NCBI GenBank assembly: GCA_031266855.1
Contig: JAISAF010000307.1
Span: 1-20,704, forward strand
DNA from: Spirochaetales bacterium
Lineage (GTDB): Bacteria; Spirochaetota; Spirochaetia; DTKZ01
Direction of reading: 5' to 3'
Length of the DNA stretch: 20,704 nt
Made by a program: the position numbers and the translations under genes. Positions 1 through 6,879 of this stretch are shown here, piece by piece; the first letter of the stretch is position 1, and the number at the start of each line of letters is the position of its first letter. The notes under the pieces are model-generated. The model was not told the DNA's origin. It saw nothing but the letters and a program-made list of their open reading frames with translations, and did not search any database.

Positions 1-338
1 TCCGCCGGGTCTTCAAGGAACATGAGACTGCCGAATCCGATGATACTTTCGTAGGCGTAGCTGTACTGGCAGGCGTTGCCGCCGCCGTCGATCAGGCTGC
101 CTTCGCCGTCAATTTCAAAACACACATGCGGATTTTTTTTGAGAATATCGATTTTCTTTCCTTCGCCCGCACCGTGGAAATACAGCGTTAAAATCCCCTG
201 CGCGTATTCATATCCGTAATTCAGGGGTACTATATATGGCATGCCGCCATCCGCCATGGCGAGGCGGCAGACCTTGTATTTGGCAAGGATAGCAAGTTTT
301 TCCTCGATACTTTCTATTTCCCGGTTTTTACGCCGCAT
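1..338 (-). CDS. Pyridoxamine 5'-phosphate oxidase-like (NimA-type) FMN-binding split-barrel protein, C-terminus outside window
   Basis: The minus-strand frame is open from an ATG at 338 to the window edge (112 codons visible). The N-terminus MRRKNREIESIEEKLAILAK leads into YKVCRLAMAD, GMPYIVPLNYGYEY and LTLYFHGAGEGKKIDILKKN, followed by HVCFEID; this is the typical start of the NimA/5-nitroimidazole-reductase-like branch of the PNPOx split-barrel family, cytosolic flavoproteins that bind FMN at a dimer interface. The start is well supported by GGAAGGAGGT seven bases upstream of the ATG. It lies 72 bases downstream of thrC on the same strand with no clear terminator between, so read-through is possible, but no functional link to threonine synthesis is evident. 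Family assignment is by eye. The actual substrate is unknown; few members are true nitroimidazole resistance genes. Confidence 0.85.
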   Translation of the reverse strand, partial: MRRKNREIESIEEKLAILAKYKVCRLAMADGGMPYIVPLNYGYEYAQGILTLYFHGAGEGKKIDILKKNPHVCFEIDGEGSLIDGGGNACQYSYAYESIIGFGSLMFLEDPA

Positions 339-410
339 ACAACCTCCTTCCAGGTTTGTTTTAAGAATTATGGGCGCCGCCGCTTTTTCATTTTGAAACC
401 GGCTCCCGAA

Positions 411-1754
411 CTACTGATCCGCGAATTTTTCGTAGAGGAATTTTTTTAGTTCCGCGCCGGTACTTTCCACAACAGTGGATTCCTTGCGCAGATCAAGCAC
501 GCGGGCAAGACTTTGCGGCAGTGGCGGCTTTTTGCCTGTCGCCTCCTCCACGACTTCAATAAACTTCCCGGGATGAGCCGTGGACAGGCTTATACACGGC
601 GCCCCATCAAGGCCCGCCGCCTTCGCCTGCCGCGATGCCATATACCGTTTCGCAGCACAAACGCCAAGGGCAGTATGCGGATCCAGAAACATTCCTGTTT
701 CCGCATATACGCTGTGCATGGTATCGCGCGTTTCCCTGTCGGTAATAAAGACGCCTTCAATCAGTTTGCTCATTTTATCCCTGCTTTTTTCAAAAATCGC
801 CTGAAGGCGCTCGAAGTTCGAGGGATCGCCCACATCCATCGCGTTCGAGAGGGTTTGAACCGAGGGCCGCGGAGAATACGCGCCGCCTGTAAGGTATTCA
901 GGCACAACCTTATTGATATTCGTCGCCGCGATAAAACGCCGCGCGGGAAGGCCCCACTGCCAGGCCAGAACCCCGGCGGTAAGGTTTCCGAAATTTCCGC
1001 TGGGCACGCAGAAAACCGGGCCAGCCTTCCTATCCGCGGCGGAAAGCCGCGTCCAGCCGTACACGTAGTAAAAAGCCTGGGGAATAAGCCGGCCCAGGTT
1101 GATGGAGTTGGCACTGGTAAGCCGCAGACGCTCATTCAAATCCCTGTCCAAAAAAGCTTCCTTGACCATCCTCTGACAGTCGTCAAAACTGCCTTTCACT
1201 TCCAGGGCGCTGATGTTATCGCCAAGGGTAGTAAGCTGTTTTTCCTGCAATGGACTAACGCGGCCCGATGGGTACAGAATTACTACATTAATATTAGCGC
1301 GTTTGTGAAAGGCCCGCGCGACCGCGCTCCCCGTATCGCCGGAAGTAGCGGTAAGAATCACGGCGCGGGAAGCCTCCTGTTTCAAAAACTCCTCCATGAC
1401 CGCGGCAAGGAAAGACGCGCCAAAGTCCTTGAACGCGCAGGACGGGCCGTGAAAAAGCTCCAGGATGCCGATGTTCCCGGCTCCAGGCAAAGAAACAAGC
1501 GCGGGCTCAAAGGTAAAAGCCCTGCGGCAAATCCCTTCGGCAGCCTCTTCGGAAATCTCCGGGCCAAAAAACGCCGCTGTCAGTTTCGCGCCAATCCCGG
1601 CAATGCTATGGCTGCCTGAGAAGCTCTCAATAAGCCCGCGGAGGTCCGGCACGCTCACCGGATGGTACAGGCCCCCGTCCGGCGCCAGGCCGCGGAAAAC
1701 CGCTTCCTTAAATGTCACCTGGATTTCAGGATTTCTGGTACTGGCATATTTCAT
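411..1754 (-). CDS. thrC: Threonine synthase
   Basis: 447 residues. PLP enzyme converting O-phosphohomoserine to threonine, the last step of the pathway, in the cytosol. The N-terminus MKYASTRNPEIQVTFKEAVF and GLAPDGGLYHP are typical of the long (fungal/E. coli) class. The PLP lysine is Lys109 in GPSCAFKDFGASF, and the phosphate-binding stretch is TATSGDTGSAVARAF near residue 140; VPSGNFGNLTAG and the C-terminal DPHTALGVCAA and STAHPGKF blocks are present. Length fits the family (about 430-480). The ATG is preceded by a purine-rich AAGGGAG about six bases upstream. It lies downstream of the aspartate kinase on the same strand, but 468 bases of repeats (families B and C and a strong hairpin) separate the two, so co-transcription is doubtful. 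Intact, no anomalies seen. Confidence 0.96.
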   Translation of the reverse strand: MKYASTRNPEIQVTFKEAVFRGLAPDGGLYHPVSVPDLRGLIESFSGSHSIAGIGAKLTAAFFGPEISEEAAEGICRRAFTFEPALVSLPGAGNIGILELFHGPSCAFKDFGASFLAAVMEEFLKQEASRAVILTATSGDTGSAVARAFHKRANINVVILYPSGRVSPLQEKQLTTLGDNISALEVKGSFDDCQRMVKEAFLDRDLNERLRLTSANSINLGRLIPQAFYYVYGWTRLSAADRKAGPVFCVPSGNFGNLTAGVLAWQWGLPARRFIAATNINKVVPEYLTGGAYSPRPSVQTLSNAMDVGDPSNFERLQAIFEKSRDKMSKLIEGVFITDRETRDTMHSVYAETGMFLDPHTALGVCAAKRYMASRQAKAAGLDGAPCISLSTAHPGKFIEVVEEATGKKPPLPQSLARVLDLRKESTVVESTGAELKKFLYEKFADQ

Positions 1755-1786
1755 CGTTTACTCCCTTATAGAGCCGGATAGACAAT

Positions 1787-1910
1787 AGACTTGTCCGGCA
1801 ACCTTCGGTTTTCTCACAAGTCCCGTGGAGTTTGCCGCGGAATGGCGGTAAACTCCGTCATTTTTACATCGAAGCTGTTTGCAAACCAAAAGGTACGGAC
1901 AGCTCTAATA
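1787..1910. repeat. Dispersed hairpin repeat, family B, copy 1
   Basis: Three-part repeat shared with 5655-5776 and partly 19531-19620. Part 1: AGACTTGT at 1787 faces ACAAGTCC at 1816 around a conserved AACCTTCGGTT core; the middle of this stem is degenerate here. Part 2: GGAGTTTGCCGC (1827-1838) pairs with GCGGTAAACTCC (1845-1856), 12 pairs with one G-T. Part 3: AGCTGT and ACAGCT bracket about 30 bases, ending in AGCTCTAATA. Relative to copy 2, the outer stem of part 2 has changed on both sides (GGAGTTT/AAACTCC against CGAATTT/AAATTCG), so pairing is retained while sequence drifts. Confidence 0.75.
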
Positions 1911-1937
1911 TCTTTTTTTCAATAATCCAGCCGATAG

Positions 1938-2057
1938 TTTATTCCGGCAAGCGGGTTTAATACCCCGCCCCTTGGGGCGGTTCTTAATTCTGCCGCATTG
2001 TTGGATGACGCTGGTATTAAACCCGCAGGGACAATCCATACCTATCGGAAACAACCA
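1938..2057. repeat. Dispersed ~120-bp element, family C, copy 1
   Basis: Near-identical (about five differences by eye) to 6759-6879. It begins TTTATTCCGGCAAGCGG and ends TATCGGAAACAACCA. Inside, GCGGGTTTAATACC (from 1951) is the exact inverse of GGTATTAAACCCGC (to 2026), and a small palindrome CCGCCCCTTGGGGCGG lies near the left arm. This copy also has CCGATAG just outside the left end (1931-1937) mirrored by CTATCGG at 2042-2048, which may be the true terminal inverted repeat. Size, inverted repeats and lack of a gene suggest a MITE-like or palindromic element; no target-site duplication could be defined. Confidence 0.75.
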
Positions 2058-2095
2058 TTCCCCCGCCGCAAGCGGCGGGGGAATGGTTGTTTTTT
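2049..2095. terminator. Perfect 21-bp hairpin with flanking T-run, probable terminator
   Basis: The arms at 2049-2069 and 2072-2092 are perfectly complementary, each running through ACAACCATTCCCCCGCCGC or its complement, with only two unpaired bases at the tip. TTTTTT follows on the plus strand (2090-2095), while on the minus strand only TTT follows the stem. The kinase gene upstream is on the minus strand, so termination of that transcript is the likely job even though the better T-run is on the other strand. The left arm includes the last bases of element C. Confidence 0.55.
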
Positions 2096-2222
2096 ATAGT
2101 GTTATTTTTTATTCCCTTTATTCCAATGCCGCAATTGCACATAACTATCCATATACAAAACTCCTTTTGCGCCCCCCTCCGGCAGCCCGCCGCATTATAC
2201 GCAATCATCCTTCGCGGCGCCT

Positions 2223-3605
2223 TCAGCGGAAAAACGCGCGATGGACAGTGTTAATCGCCTCGCGCCTGTCCCGGCCCTCAACCACAAAAGAAATATTCCT
2301 CTCCGAAGAACCCTGGGCAATTGCCAGCACATTGATCTTCTTTTTTCCCAGCGCGCTGAACAGCCTGCCCGAAAGACCCGGCGTCCCCCTCATGTTCTCG
2401 CCAATAACAGCGACGATTTCCAGGTCTTTTATCAACTGGAAGTTTTCAATCTGCCGCGCCTCAAGCTCCCGCGTAAGCTCCGCCTTCAATCCAGCAAGAG
2501 CCCTCTTCGCCTGATCAGCGCGGAACACGATACAGATACTATGCTCGGAAGAAGCCTGCGAAATCATAATAACATTCACATCGGCCTTGGCAAGAGCGGC
2601 AAACACCCGCGAAGCGATCCCCGGCATTCCCATCATACCGCTGCCCTCCACATTAACAAGCGCGACATCCTCGATGGAAGCAATATTCGTTATAGGCCGG
2701 GAATGCCGCCTGATATTCCGCGCGATACGCGTCCCCGGCGCGCCGGGATTCATCGTATTCCTAACCAGCAAAGGAATATCCCTCTCCAGTATAGGCCGCA
2801 TCGTGTATGGATGAATAATCTCCGCCCCAAAGAAACTCATCTCCATCGCTTCCTCGTAACTCACCTCATCAATAACAAACGCGTCCTTTACCACAGTAGG
2901 ATCAGCGGAAAGAACCCCGTCCACATCCTTCCATACTTCCAGACAATCCGCATTCAAAGCCGCGGCCAGAATCGCCGCCGTATAGTCCGAACCATTGCGG
3001 CCCAAAGTCGTCGTAACACCCTCCGGCGTAGCCGCGATAAAACCCGTTACAAACGCAATCCCCTTCGCCGCGCACAGCCTGCGCCCTATCTTCCGGTAAC
3101 TCGCCTTGAAATTCACCCGCCCGCTGCCAAAATGGTCATCCGTGACAATAAGTCCCCGCGCATCAAAATACGAGGCGGCCATTCCTCCGCTCTCCATCGC
3201 CGAAGCAATCAAACGGCAATTCAGCCTCTCCCCAAAACTCATCACCAGATCCAGACTCCGCAGCGAACACTCACGCACCAGCTCAATACCATGCAGAATA
3301 TCCAAAAGCTCCCCACAGTCCGCCAACAGCGGCGCAAGCGCCCTCTCCCTCCCCGCCTCAGGAAAAAGCCCCTCCACCGCCCGTACCTGCCTGTCCCGTA
3401 TCCCCGCAATAATCCCGCAATAATCAGCGCTCCCGGCCTCCGCGGTTTTCGCCGCCCTGATAAGCTCATCAGTAACGCCCTTCATCGCGGAACATACAAC
3501 ACAAAGCTTCCCCCCCCCTTTTTCAGCCTTCTGGACAAGGGAAATAACATGACGGATCTTTACCGCGTCCTGCACGGAACTCCCGCCGAATTTCAGAATT
3601 CTCAT
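2223..3605 (-). CDS. Aspartate kinase, monofunctional, ThrA-type
   Basis: 460 residues. Phosphorylates aspartate with ATP, the first committed step toward threonine, methionine and lysine; cytosolic. The kinase domain opens with MRILKFGGSSVQD and contains MSFGERLNCRLIA, TTLGRNGSDYTAAILA, VWKDVDGVLSADP and FFGAEIIHPYTMRPI. Two C-terminal ACT-type regulatory modules follow, recognisable by VNVEGSGMMGMPGIA with VNVIMISQASSEHSI, and IGENMRGTPGLSGRLFSAL with INVLAIAQGSSERNISFVV. The second pattern is that of the kinase half of ThrA/MetL, but the protein stops at residue 460 where a fused homoserine dehydrogenase would begin, so it is the unfused form. A TAG lies in frame seven codons upstream, making this ATG the first possible start, yet there is no good Shine-Dalgarno site. 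Feedback by an amino acid through the ACT domains is expected from the family. Confidence 0.94.
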   Translation of the reverse strand: MRILKFGGSSVQDAVKIRHVISLVQKAEKGGGKLCVVCSAMKGVTDELIRAAKTAEAGSADYCGIIAGIRDRQVRAVEGLFPEAGRERALAPLLADCGELLDILHGIELVRECSLRSLDLVMSFGERLNCRLIASAMESGGMAASYFDARGLIVTDDHFGSGRVNFKASYRKIGRRLCAAKGIAFVTGFIAATPEGVTTTLGRNGSDYTAAILAAALNADCLEVWKDVDGVLSADPTVVKDAFVIDEVSYEEAMEMSFFGAEIIHPYTMRPILERDIPLLVRNTMNPGAPGTRIARNIRRHSRPITNIASIEDVALVNVEGSGMMGMPGIASRVFAALAKADVNVIMISQASSEHSICIVFRADQAKRALAGLKAELTRELEARQIENFQLIKDLEIVAVIGENMRGTPGLSGRLFSALGKKKINVLAIAQGSSERNISFVVEGRDRREAINTVHRAFFR

Positions 3606-3665
3606 GGGAACGCCAGCATACTACATTCCGGGGAGCAAAGTGAAGATACTCATCTGTCCTGTATT

Positions 3666-3693
3666 TATTTAGGGGGCAGTCTCCCACTATCAA
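3666..3693 (-). promoter_or_regulatory. Candidate promoter for the aspartate kinase gene
   Basis: Reading the minus strand, TTGATA (3693-3688) is followed after 16 bases by TAAATA (3671-3666), giving a start point about 50-60 bases before the ATG at 3605. It sits just outside hairpin repeat A1. Based on motif similarity alone. Confidence 0.35.
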
Positions 3694-3710
3694 CAAATTA
3701 AGAAAATATG

Positions 3711-3962
3711 TGCGCATTTTTGGCGCTCCCGCGCCAAAAACCGGGCTTTCCGCTTCAATCTTTTTTGCCACAGTCGGCAAAAAAGGATTTCCGCTTCAAT
3801 CCCTTGCGCCCCACGGGCTGGCGATGGTCCTTAACCTGTTAGCAGTGAGAAGTCTCCCCCTGCGGCGCACACGGTTGCGCCGCAAATCAGGTTGCATGGG
3901 CGGGTTACAATTTTGCATAGCAAAATTGCGACCCGCCCCTCTCTACGGGGCTTCCGCCCCGT
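3711..3962 (+). repeat. Modular hairpin array, family A, copy 1
   Basis: Five hairpins in a row. H1: TTTTTGGCGC (3717-3726) with GCGCCAAAAA (3731-3740). H2: CTTTTTTGCC (3760-3769) with GGCAAAAAAG (3776-3785). H3: GCGGCGCA (3862-3869) with TGCGCCGC (3876-3883). H4: GGGCGGGT (3898) with ACCCGCCC (3931), enclosing CAATTTTGC/GCAAAATTG. H5: ACGGGGC (3945-3951) with GCCCCGT (3956-3962). H1 and H2 are each followed by a version of the linker CCGGGCTTTCCGCTTCAATC, also found in the copies near 13.7, 17.1 and 19.2 kb, where the hairpins have different stems. The array starts with the conserved GCGCATTTTT. Confidence 0.8.
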
Positions 3963-4160
3963 AACGCCCCGCCGTCTTTTCCGTCCGCGGCCTGAGCCCT
4001 TTTACAGCCGGACTCTTTCGCTTATCCCGCGGACTATGAAATACTAAAAGCGTAACCCGAAAATAATTATGTTATGCGCAATGGTCACAGAAACGGAAAA
4101 CCTGTACCACAGGCACGAAAGACAATAGCCAGGAATTTCAACCACGCCGCGGACTAACCT

Positions 4161-4817
4161 TTAGTTTATGTTCCACACCGAAACCCAGTGGCAGACCGCC
4201 CCCGCAAGCACGAATACATGCCAGACGGCGTGAGCGCCGGGAACATTTTTTTTACGATACCAAAAGACTCCTAGGGTATACAAAACACCGCCAGAAACAA
4301 GCAGGATAAGGGCCGTCCGCGATACCGAGCGTACCAGGACAAACCATCCGGCGGCTATAGCCCAGCCCATAAGGAGATGCACAATAAGTTCAAACTTTTT
4401 CAAAGCCCTGATGTTCAGGCAGTGGATCGTAATACCGGCAAAGGCCATGCCCCATTCAAGACCGAACAGGCTCCAGCCCCAGCCGCCTTTAAGAGCAACC
4501 AGGCAGAAAGGCGTGTACGTGCCCGCAATCAGCAGGTAGATGGCGGAATGATCCAGAACGCGCAGTACACGTTTTACGTTCTGGCGCCGGACAGCATGGT
4601 ACAGGGTCGAGGTAAGAAACATACAAATCATTGTCCCGGCAAACAGTATGCAGGATATTGTCATCAGGGCGCCGTCCTCACGCCCGGCTGGAAGACCACG
4701 CGAACGGATGATTAAAAGAACCAGCCCGGTAATAGCCAGGAGGGTTCCGATGCCATGAATAACAGAATTTGCGGTTTCCTCCCTCAAACTGTAGAAGGAA
4801 GAAGGTAATGTTTTCAT
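4161..4817 (-). CDS. Hemolysin III / PAQR-family integral membrane protein
   Basis: 218 residues from the ATG at 4817, the usual length for bacterial YqfA/TrhA-type proteins. About seven hydrophobic segments span the whole chain. Diagnostic features are an N-terminal EETANSVIHGIGTLLA, FLTSTLYHA with the metal-site His74, VLDHSAIYLLIAGTYTPF, and the C-terminal AHAVWHVFVLAGAVCHW with His196 and His200; these histidines form the buried zinc site of the PAQR superfamily. Cytoplasmic-membrane location; the biological role in bacteria is poorly defined (membrane energetics or fluidity have been proposed), and the name hemolysin should not be read as a proven toxin. A non-ATG extension upstream exists but adds residues not typical of the family. 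The ribosome-binding site before 4817 is weak. It stands alone, flanked by a repeat array and the AT-rich island. Confidence 0.88.
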   Translation of the reverse strand: MKTLPSSFYSLREETANSVIHGIGTLLAITGLVLLIIRSRGLPAGREDGALMTISCILFAGTMICMFLTSTLYHAVRRQNVKRVLRVLDHSAIYLLIAGTYTPFCLVALKGGWGWSLFGLEWGMAFAGITIHCLNIRALKKFELIVHLLMGWAIAAGWFVLVRSVSRTALILLVSGGVLYTLGVFWYRKKNVPGAHAVWHVFVLAGAVCHWVSVWNIN

Positions 4818-4937
4818 ACCAGTATAGACATACGCACAGGCAAAAAGGTTGCGGCCCCGCGATAAAAACGTATACAGCCGCAAACCGTGTCCGGCTGCCC
4901 TGAATAAGCCCTTTACGCAGGAAACGGCCCGCTGCCA

Positions 4938-5612
4938 TTATTTTATTAGACAATTATTATTTTTTATAAAATATACATTCTTTATTTCTTCAAAGATGTT
5001 TTTACTTACCTTTACTGGAGGCTTGTATTCTTGTTCGTCTATTGTAAATACCAGATTCTTTGATATTTTATTAATTTTTTCAACTATTTTCTTATACACG
5101 GTATTATATGTTTCTATTTCAGTACAATTTACTGTTTCTGTATTTTCAGAACAAACCATTTCCTTTGGAAATTCTAATTGTATCCCCATAGCGTTTTCTG
5201 GATATTGAGCGTAAAAAATATTTGATAATAATTTATTTTTTCCATCTAAAAATAAAATAAATGGCGACATTCCCACACAGGGTTCATTATTCCAATCCAT
5301 ATTTTTATAAAATTTATTGTCATTTTGATCAATAAATTCCTTTTCATAAACGCATTTGTTTAAATCATTTGTAAAACCACTATGTAAATCAAATAAATCA
5401 GCGTCGGTTTTCCAAATAAATTTATAATTTGAAACTAATTTTTCATAAAACCCTTTATATTTATTAAACAATACCTTTGGATCGGTTTCTATATAATCTT
5501 TTGAAACCCTATGGTTATATTCTATATGATGAAACTCCCTGAATATATTTTCAAATTCATCAGGAGCTATTAAGAACTTAAATTTATTCCATGATTTTGC
5601 GTATAATTTCAT
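4938..5612 (-). CDS. Unrecognised 224-aa protein of AT-rich accessory island
   Basis: I do not recognise the family. The frame is intact, starts with ATG preceded by GAAGG about nine bases upstream, and encodes a soluble-looking, Lys/Asn/Glu/aromatic-rich protein (MKLYAKSWNKFKFLIAP at the start; FYAQYPENAMGIQLEFPKE in the middle). No signal peptide or membrane segment is visible. Base composition is far more AT-rich than the core genes on either side, which suggests a different origin. It is the last member of a minus-strand run of small genes at 4938-6758, separated from the previous one by hairpin repeat B2. Small, lineage-specific, AT-rich soluble proteins in rows often turn out to be immunity proteins of polymorphic toxins, but nothing in the sequence proves that here. 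Confidence 0.72.
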   Translation of the reverse strand: MKLYAKSWNKFKFLIAPDEFENIFREFHHIEYNHRVSKDYIETDPKVLFNKYKGFYEKLVSNYKFIWKTDADLFDLHSGFTNDLNKCVYEKEFIDQNDNKFYKNMDWNNEPCVGMSPFILFLDGKNKLLSNIFYAQYPENAMGIQLEFPKEMVCSENTETVNCTEIETYNTVYKKIVEKINKISKNLVFTIDEQEYKPPVKVSKNIFEEIKNVYFIKNNNCLIK

Positions 5613-5654
5613 AATATACAGCCTTCATAAGTTACGATAGCATTTTTATACATT

Positions 5655-5776
5655 AGACTTGTTCAATAACCTTCGGTTATTGAACAAGTCTGGCGAATTT
5701 GCCGCACAATGGCGGCAAATTCGGCTGTTTTTATATAGAAGCCGTTCTATAAGCTGTGGGGTTTCTAAACAGCTCT
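5655..5776. repeat. Dispersed hairpin repeat, family B, copy 2 (best preserved)
   Basis: Part 1 is a perfect 17-bp hairpin: AGACTTGTTCAATAACC (5655-5671), loop TTC, then its exact complement (5675-5691). Part 2 is a perfect 12-bp hairpin: CGAATTTGCCGC (5694-5705) with GCGGCAAATTCG (5712-5723), loop ACAATG. Part 3 is AGCTGT (5752-5757) with ACAGCT (5769-5774). Order, spacing and loop cores match copy 1 at 1787. It lies between the 149-aa and 224-aa genes and could end or punctuate their transcript. Confidence 0.8.
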
Positions 5777-5797
5777 ATTATTTGTCAACCATATTTT

Positions 5798-6247
5798 CTA
5801 TTTCCATTCTTTTATTTCATATATTTTTTCTTCATAATATTCCGGAAATCCAATTTCCTTTAGTTTTTTTATTATTCCATTTAATTCTTCATCAATATTT
5901 TCAGATAATTTTTTTGTTACTATTATATATGTTACAGGTGTTATTCTATTACTTACAATCTCCCTGGTAACAAATACTATTTTATTTTCAGGTTTATCCT
6001 GTAATCTTAAAATATAAATATCCTTTTTTGTATCCATGTAAAAATCAAGTTCTAAATTCTTTATGCGCTGTTTATGTATACCAGTTTCTGTCTCAAAAGC
6101 AAGTTCCCAACCCTGTGATGTTTTTTTAGGAAATTCATGCACCGCATTCAGCCGGAAATTTTCTATAATAATATCATCTTCTCCAAAATGGCGCCCGCAT
6201 TCCCGTTTTCTCATTAATCTGTAAAATACTGTTTTTATAAAATTCAT
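5798..6247 (-). CDS. Unrecognised 149-aa protein of AT-rich accessory island
   Basis: Intact frame with ATG at 6247 and a good ribosome-binding site, GAAAGG, about five bases upstream. The product starts MNFIKTVFYRLMRKRECGRH and is charged, with alternating beta-like segments (ENKIVFVTREIV, VTYIIVTKKL) and a Lys/Glu-rich helical C-terminus (IKKLKEIGFPEYYEEKIYEIKEWK in pieces). No membrane segment or catalytic motif is evident. It begins 31 bases after the frameshifted gene at 6279-6699, so the two probably shared a transcript. AT-rich like its neighbours and unlike the core genes. No function is assigned; an immunity or accessory role is only a guess from context. Confidence 0.7.
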   Translation of the reverse strand: MNFIKTVFYRLMRKRECGRHFGEDDIIIENFRLNAVHEFPKKTSQGWELAFETETGIHKQRIKNLELDFYMDTKKDIYILRLQDKPENKIVFVTREIVSNRITPVTYIIVTKKLSENIDEELNGIIKKLKEIGFPEYYEEKIYEIKEWK

Positions 6248-6278
6248 AATTGCCTTTCTTCTATTGTGTATTTTAATT

Positions 6279-6699
6279 TTATTCTTTATTGAGGCTTTTT
6301 AGCCAGTTATTATAATAAATATCTTGCCTGTTTGATGTCGCGAATTTATCAATTTCTATAAAATCAAATATATTTACCGTATTTTTTACAGACGCCTGAT
6401 TTCCATTTTCCAAAATATATGCTTTGTCCGATGTTCTCATCATCGGCGCCGGATATACATTTTCCATTGAACCGTAACATTTTATTCCAATGTTGTCTTC
6501 TAATAGTATATCTTTTAGTTTTTGGAATGCGCTAAAATAATCTTCGCCGCTGCTTTCATAATTCTTTTCGTTTATTTTTGTTTTGATTTTAATGAGGTCT
6601 ATATCATTATAGTCTTCTATTCAGTAATATTTTAAATTCATTTTTTATATTATTTAATGATACGGCGTTCATTTCAATATTGATAATTTCGTTTTTCAT
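6279..6699 (-). pseudogene. Unrecognised ~139-aa gene broken by a one-base frameshift
   Basis: Reading from the ATG at 6699 gives MKNEIINIEMNAVSLNNIKN, then EFKILLN and a stop at a TAATGA near 6604. In the +1-shifted frame the same stretch continues smoothly as EDYNDIDLIKIKTKINEKN, then ...EDYFSAFQKLKDILL, then MENVYPAPMMRTSDKAYILE and ends NNWLKSLNKE at 6279. The join falls close to 6620 (AAT-A-GAA on the minus strand), and the total of 421 bases is 140 codons plus one. The ATG overlaps the stop of the preceding gene fragment as ATGA, the usual sign of a real operon. Either the gene is dead or the read has a one-base error. Family not recognised. Confidence 0.65.
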
Positions 6700-6758
6700 T
6701 TTACCTGATATCCTGTTTTCAAGAGTTCGTGAACAATTTCATTTTCTTCGGGTGTGCT
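6696..6758 (-). pseudogene. C-terminal remnant (20 codons) of a gene cut off at element C
   Basis: The minus-strand frame STPEENEIVHELLKTGYQVK ends in TGA at 6698-6696, overlapping the ATG of the next gene by the classical ATGA arrangement. The gene-like sequence stops exactly where element C begins (6759), so the rest of the gene has been lost or moved. The same frame stays open back into the element but has no start codon. Too short to name. It shows that the AT-rich cluster was once longer on its upstream side. Confidence 0.5.
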
Positions 6759-6879
6759 TTTATTCCGGCAAGCGGATTTAATGCCCCGCCCCTTGGGGCG
6801 GTTCTTAATTCTGCCGCATTGTTGGATGACGCTGGTATTAAACCCGCAGGTACAATCTATACCCTATCGGAAACAACCA
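6759..6879. repeat. Dispersed ~120-bp element, family C, copy 2, at a gene/transposase junction
   Basis: Same element as 1938-2057: TTTATTCCGGCAAGCGG at the left, an inverted pair GCGGATTTAATGCC/GGTATTAAACCCGC inside, TATCGGAAACAACCA at the right. One side abuts the truncated AT-rich gene, the other abuts transposase-like sequence, which runs on into the element and stops after about ten codons. Unlike copy 1 there is no CCGATAG outside the left end, so this copy may be trimmed there or the match accidental. Confidence 0.75.

Larger units (their letters stand above)
1755..2222. other. Gene-free gap between thrC and aspartate kinase, filled with repeats
   Basis: 468 bases with no convincing gene. 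From left to right it holds the thrC ribosome-binding site, one copy of hairpin family B, one copy of element C and a long perfect hairpin at 2049-2092. The rest (2096-2222) is unstructured sequence just past the kinase stop codon. Confidence 0.7.
3606..4160. other. Gene-free gap between aspartate kinase and the hemolysin III-like gene
   Basis: 555 bases. It contains the candidate kinase promoter, the hairpin array A1 (3711-3962) and then about 200 bases (3963-4160) in which I see no gene, strong hairpin or repeat. Open frames crossing the array arise from the palindromic repeat and read as repeat translation. Confidence 0.7.

Noticed and set aside
513..1619. Long open frame opposite thrC
   Set aside because: Antisense to a gene with all threonine synthase motifs; no ribosome-binding site and Arg/His/Pro-rich shadow composition.
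2241..3701. 486-codon open frame opposite the aspartate kinase
   Set aside because: Exact antisense shadow of a GC-biased gene; the product is Arg/Pro/His/Asn-rich without any domain.
3710..3964. Open frames through family A arrays (also 13578-13832, 16748-17363 minus and 19154-19522)
   Set aside because: They translate the hairpin repeat (for example GLSAS or FPLQSL phrases) and differ between copies; there is no gene-like conservation.
4161..4817. True cytolysin or virulence toxin
   Set aside because: The hemolysin III name is historical; the protein is a PAQR-type membrane protein with no toxin features.
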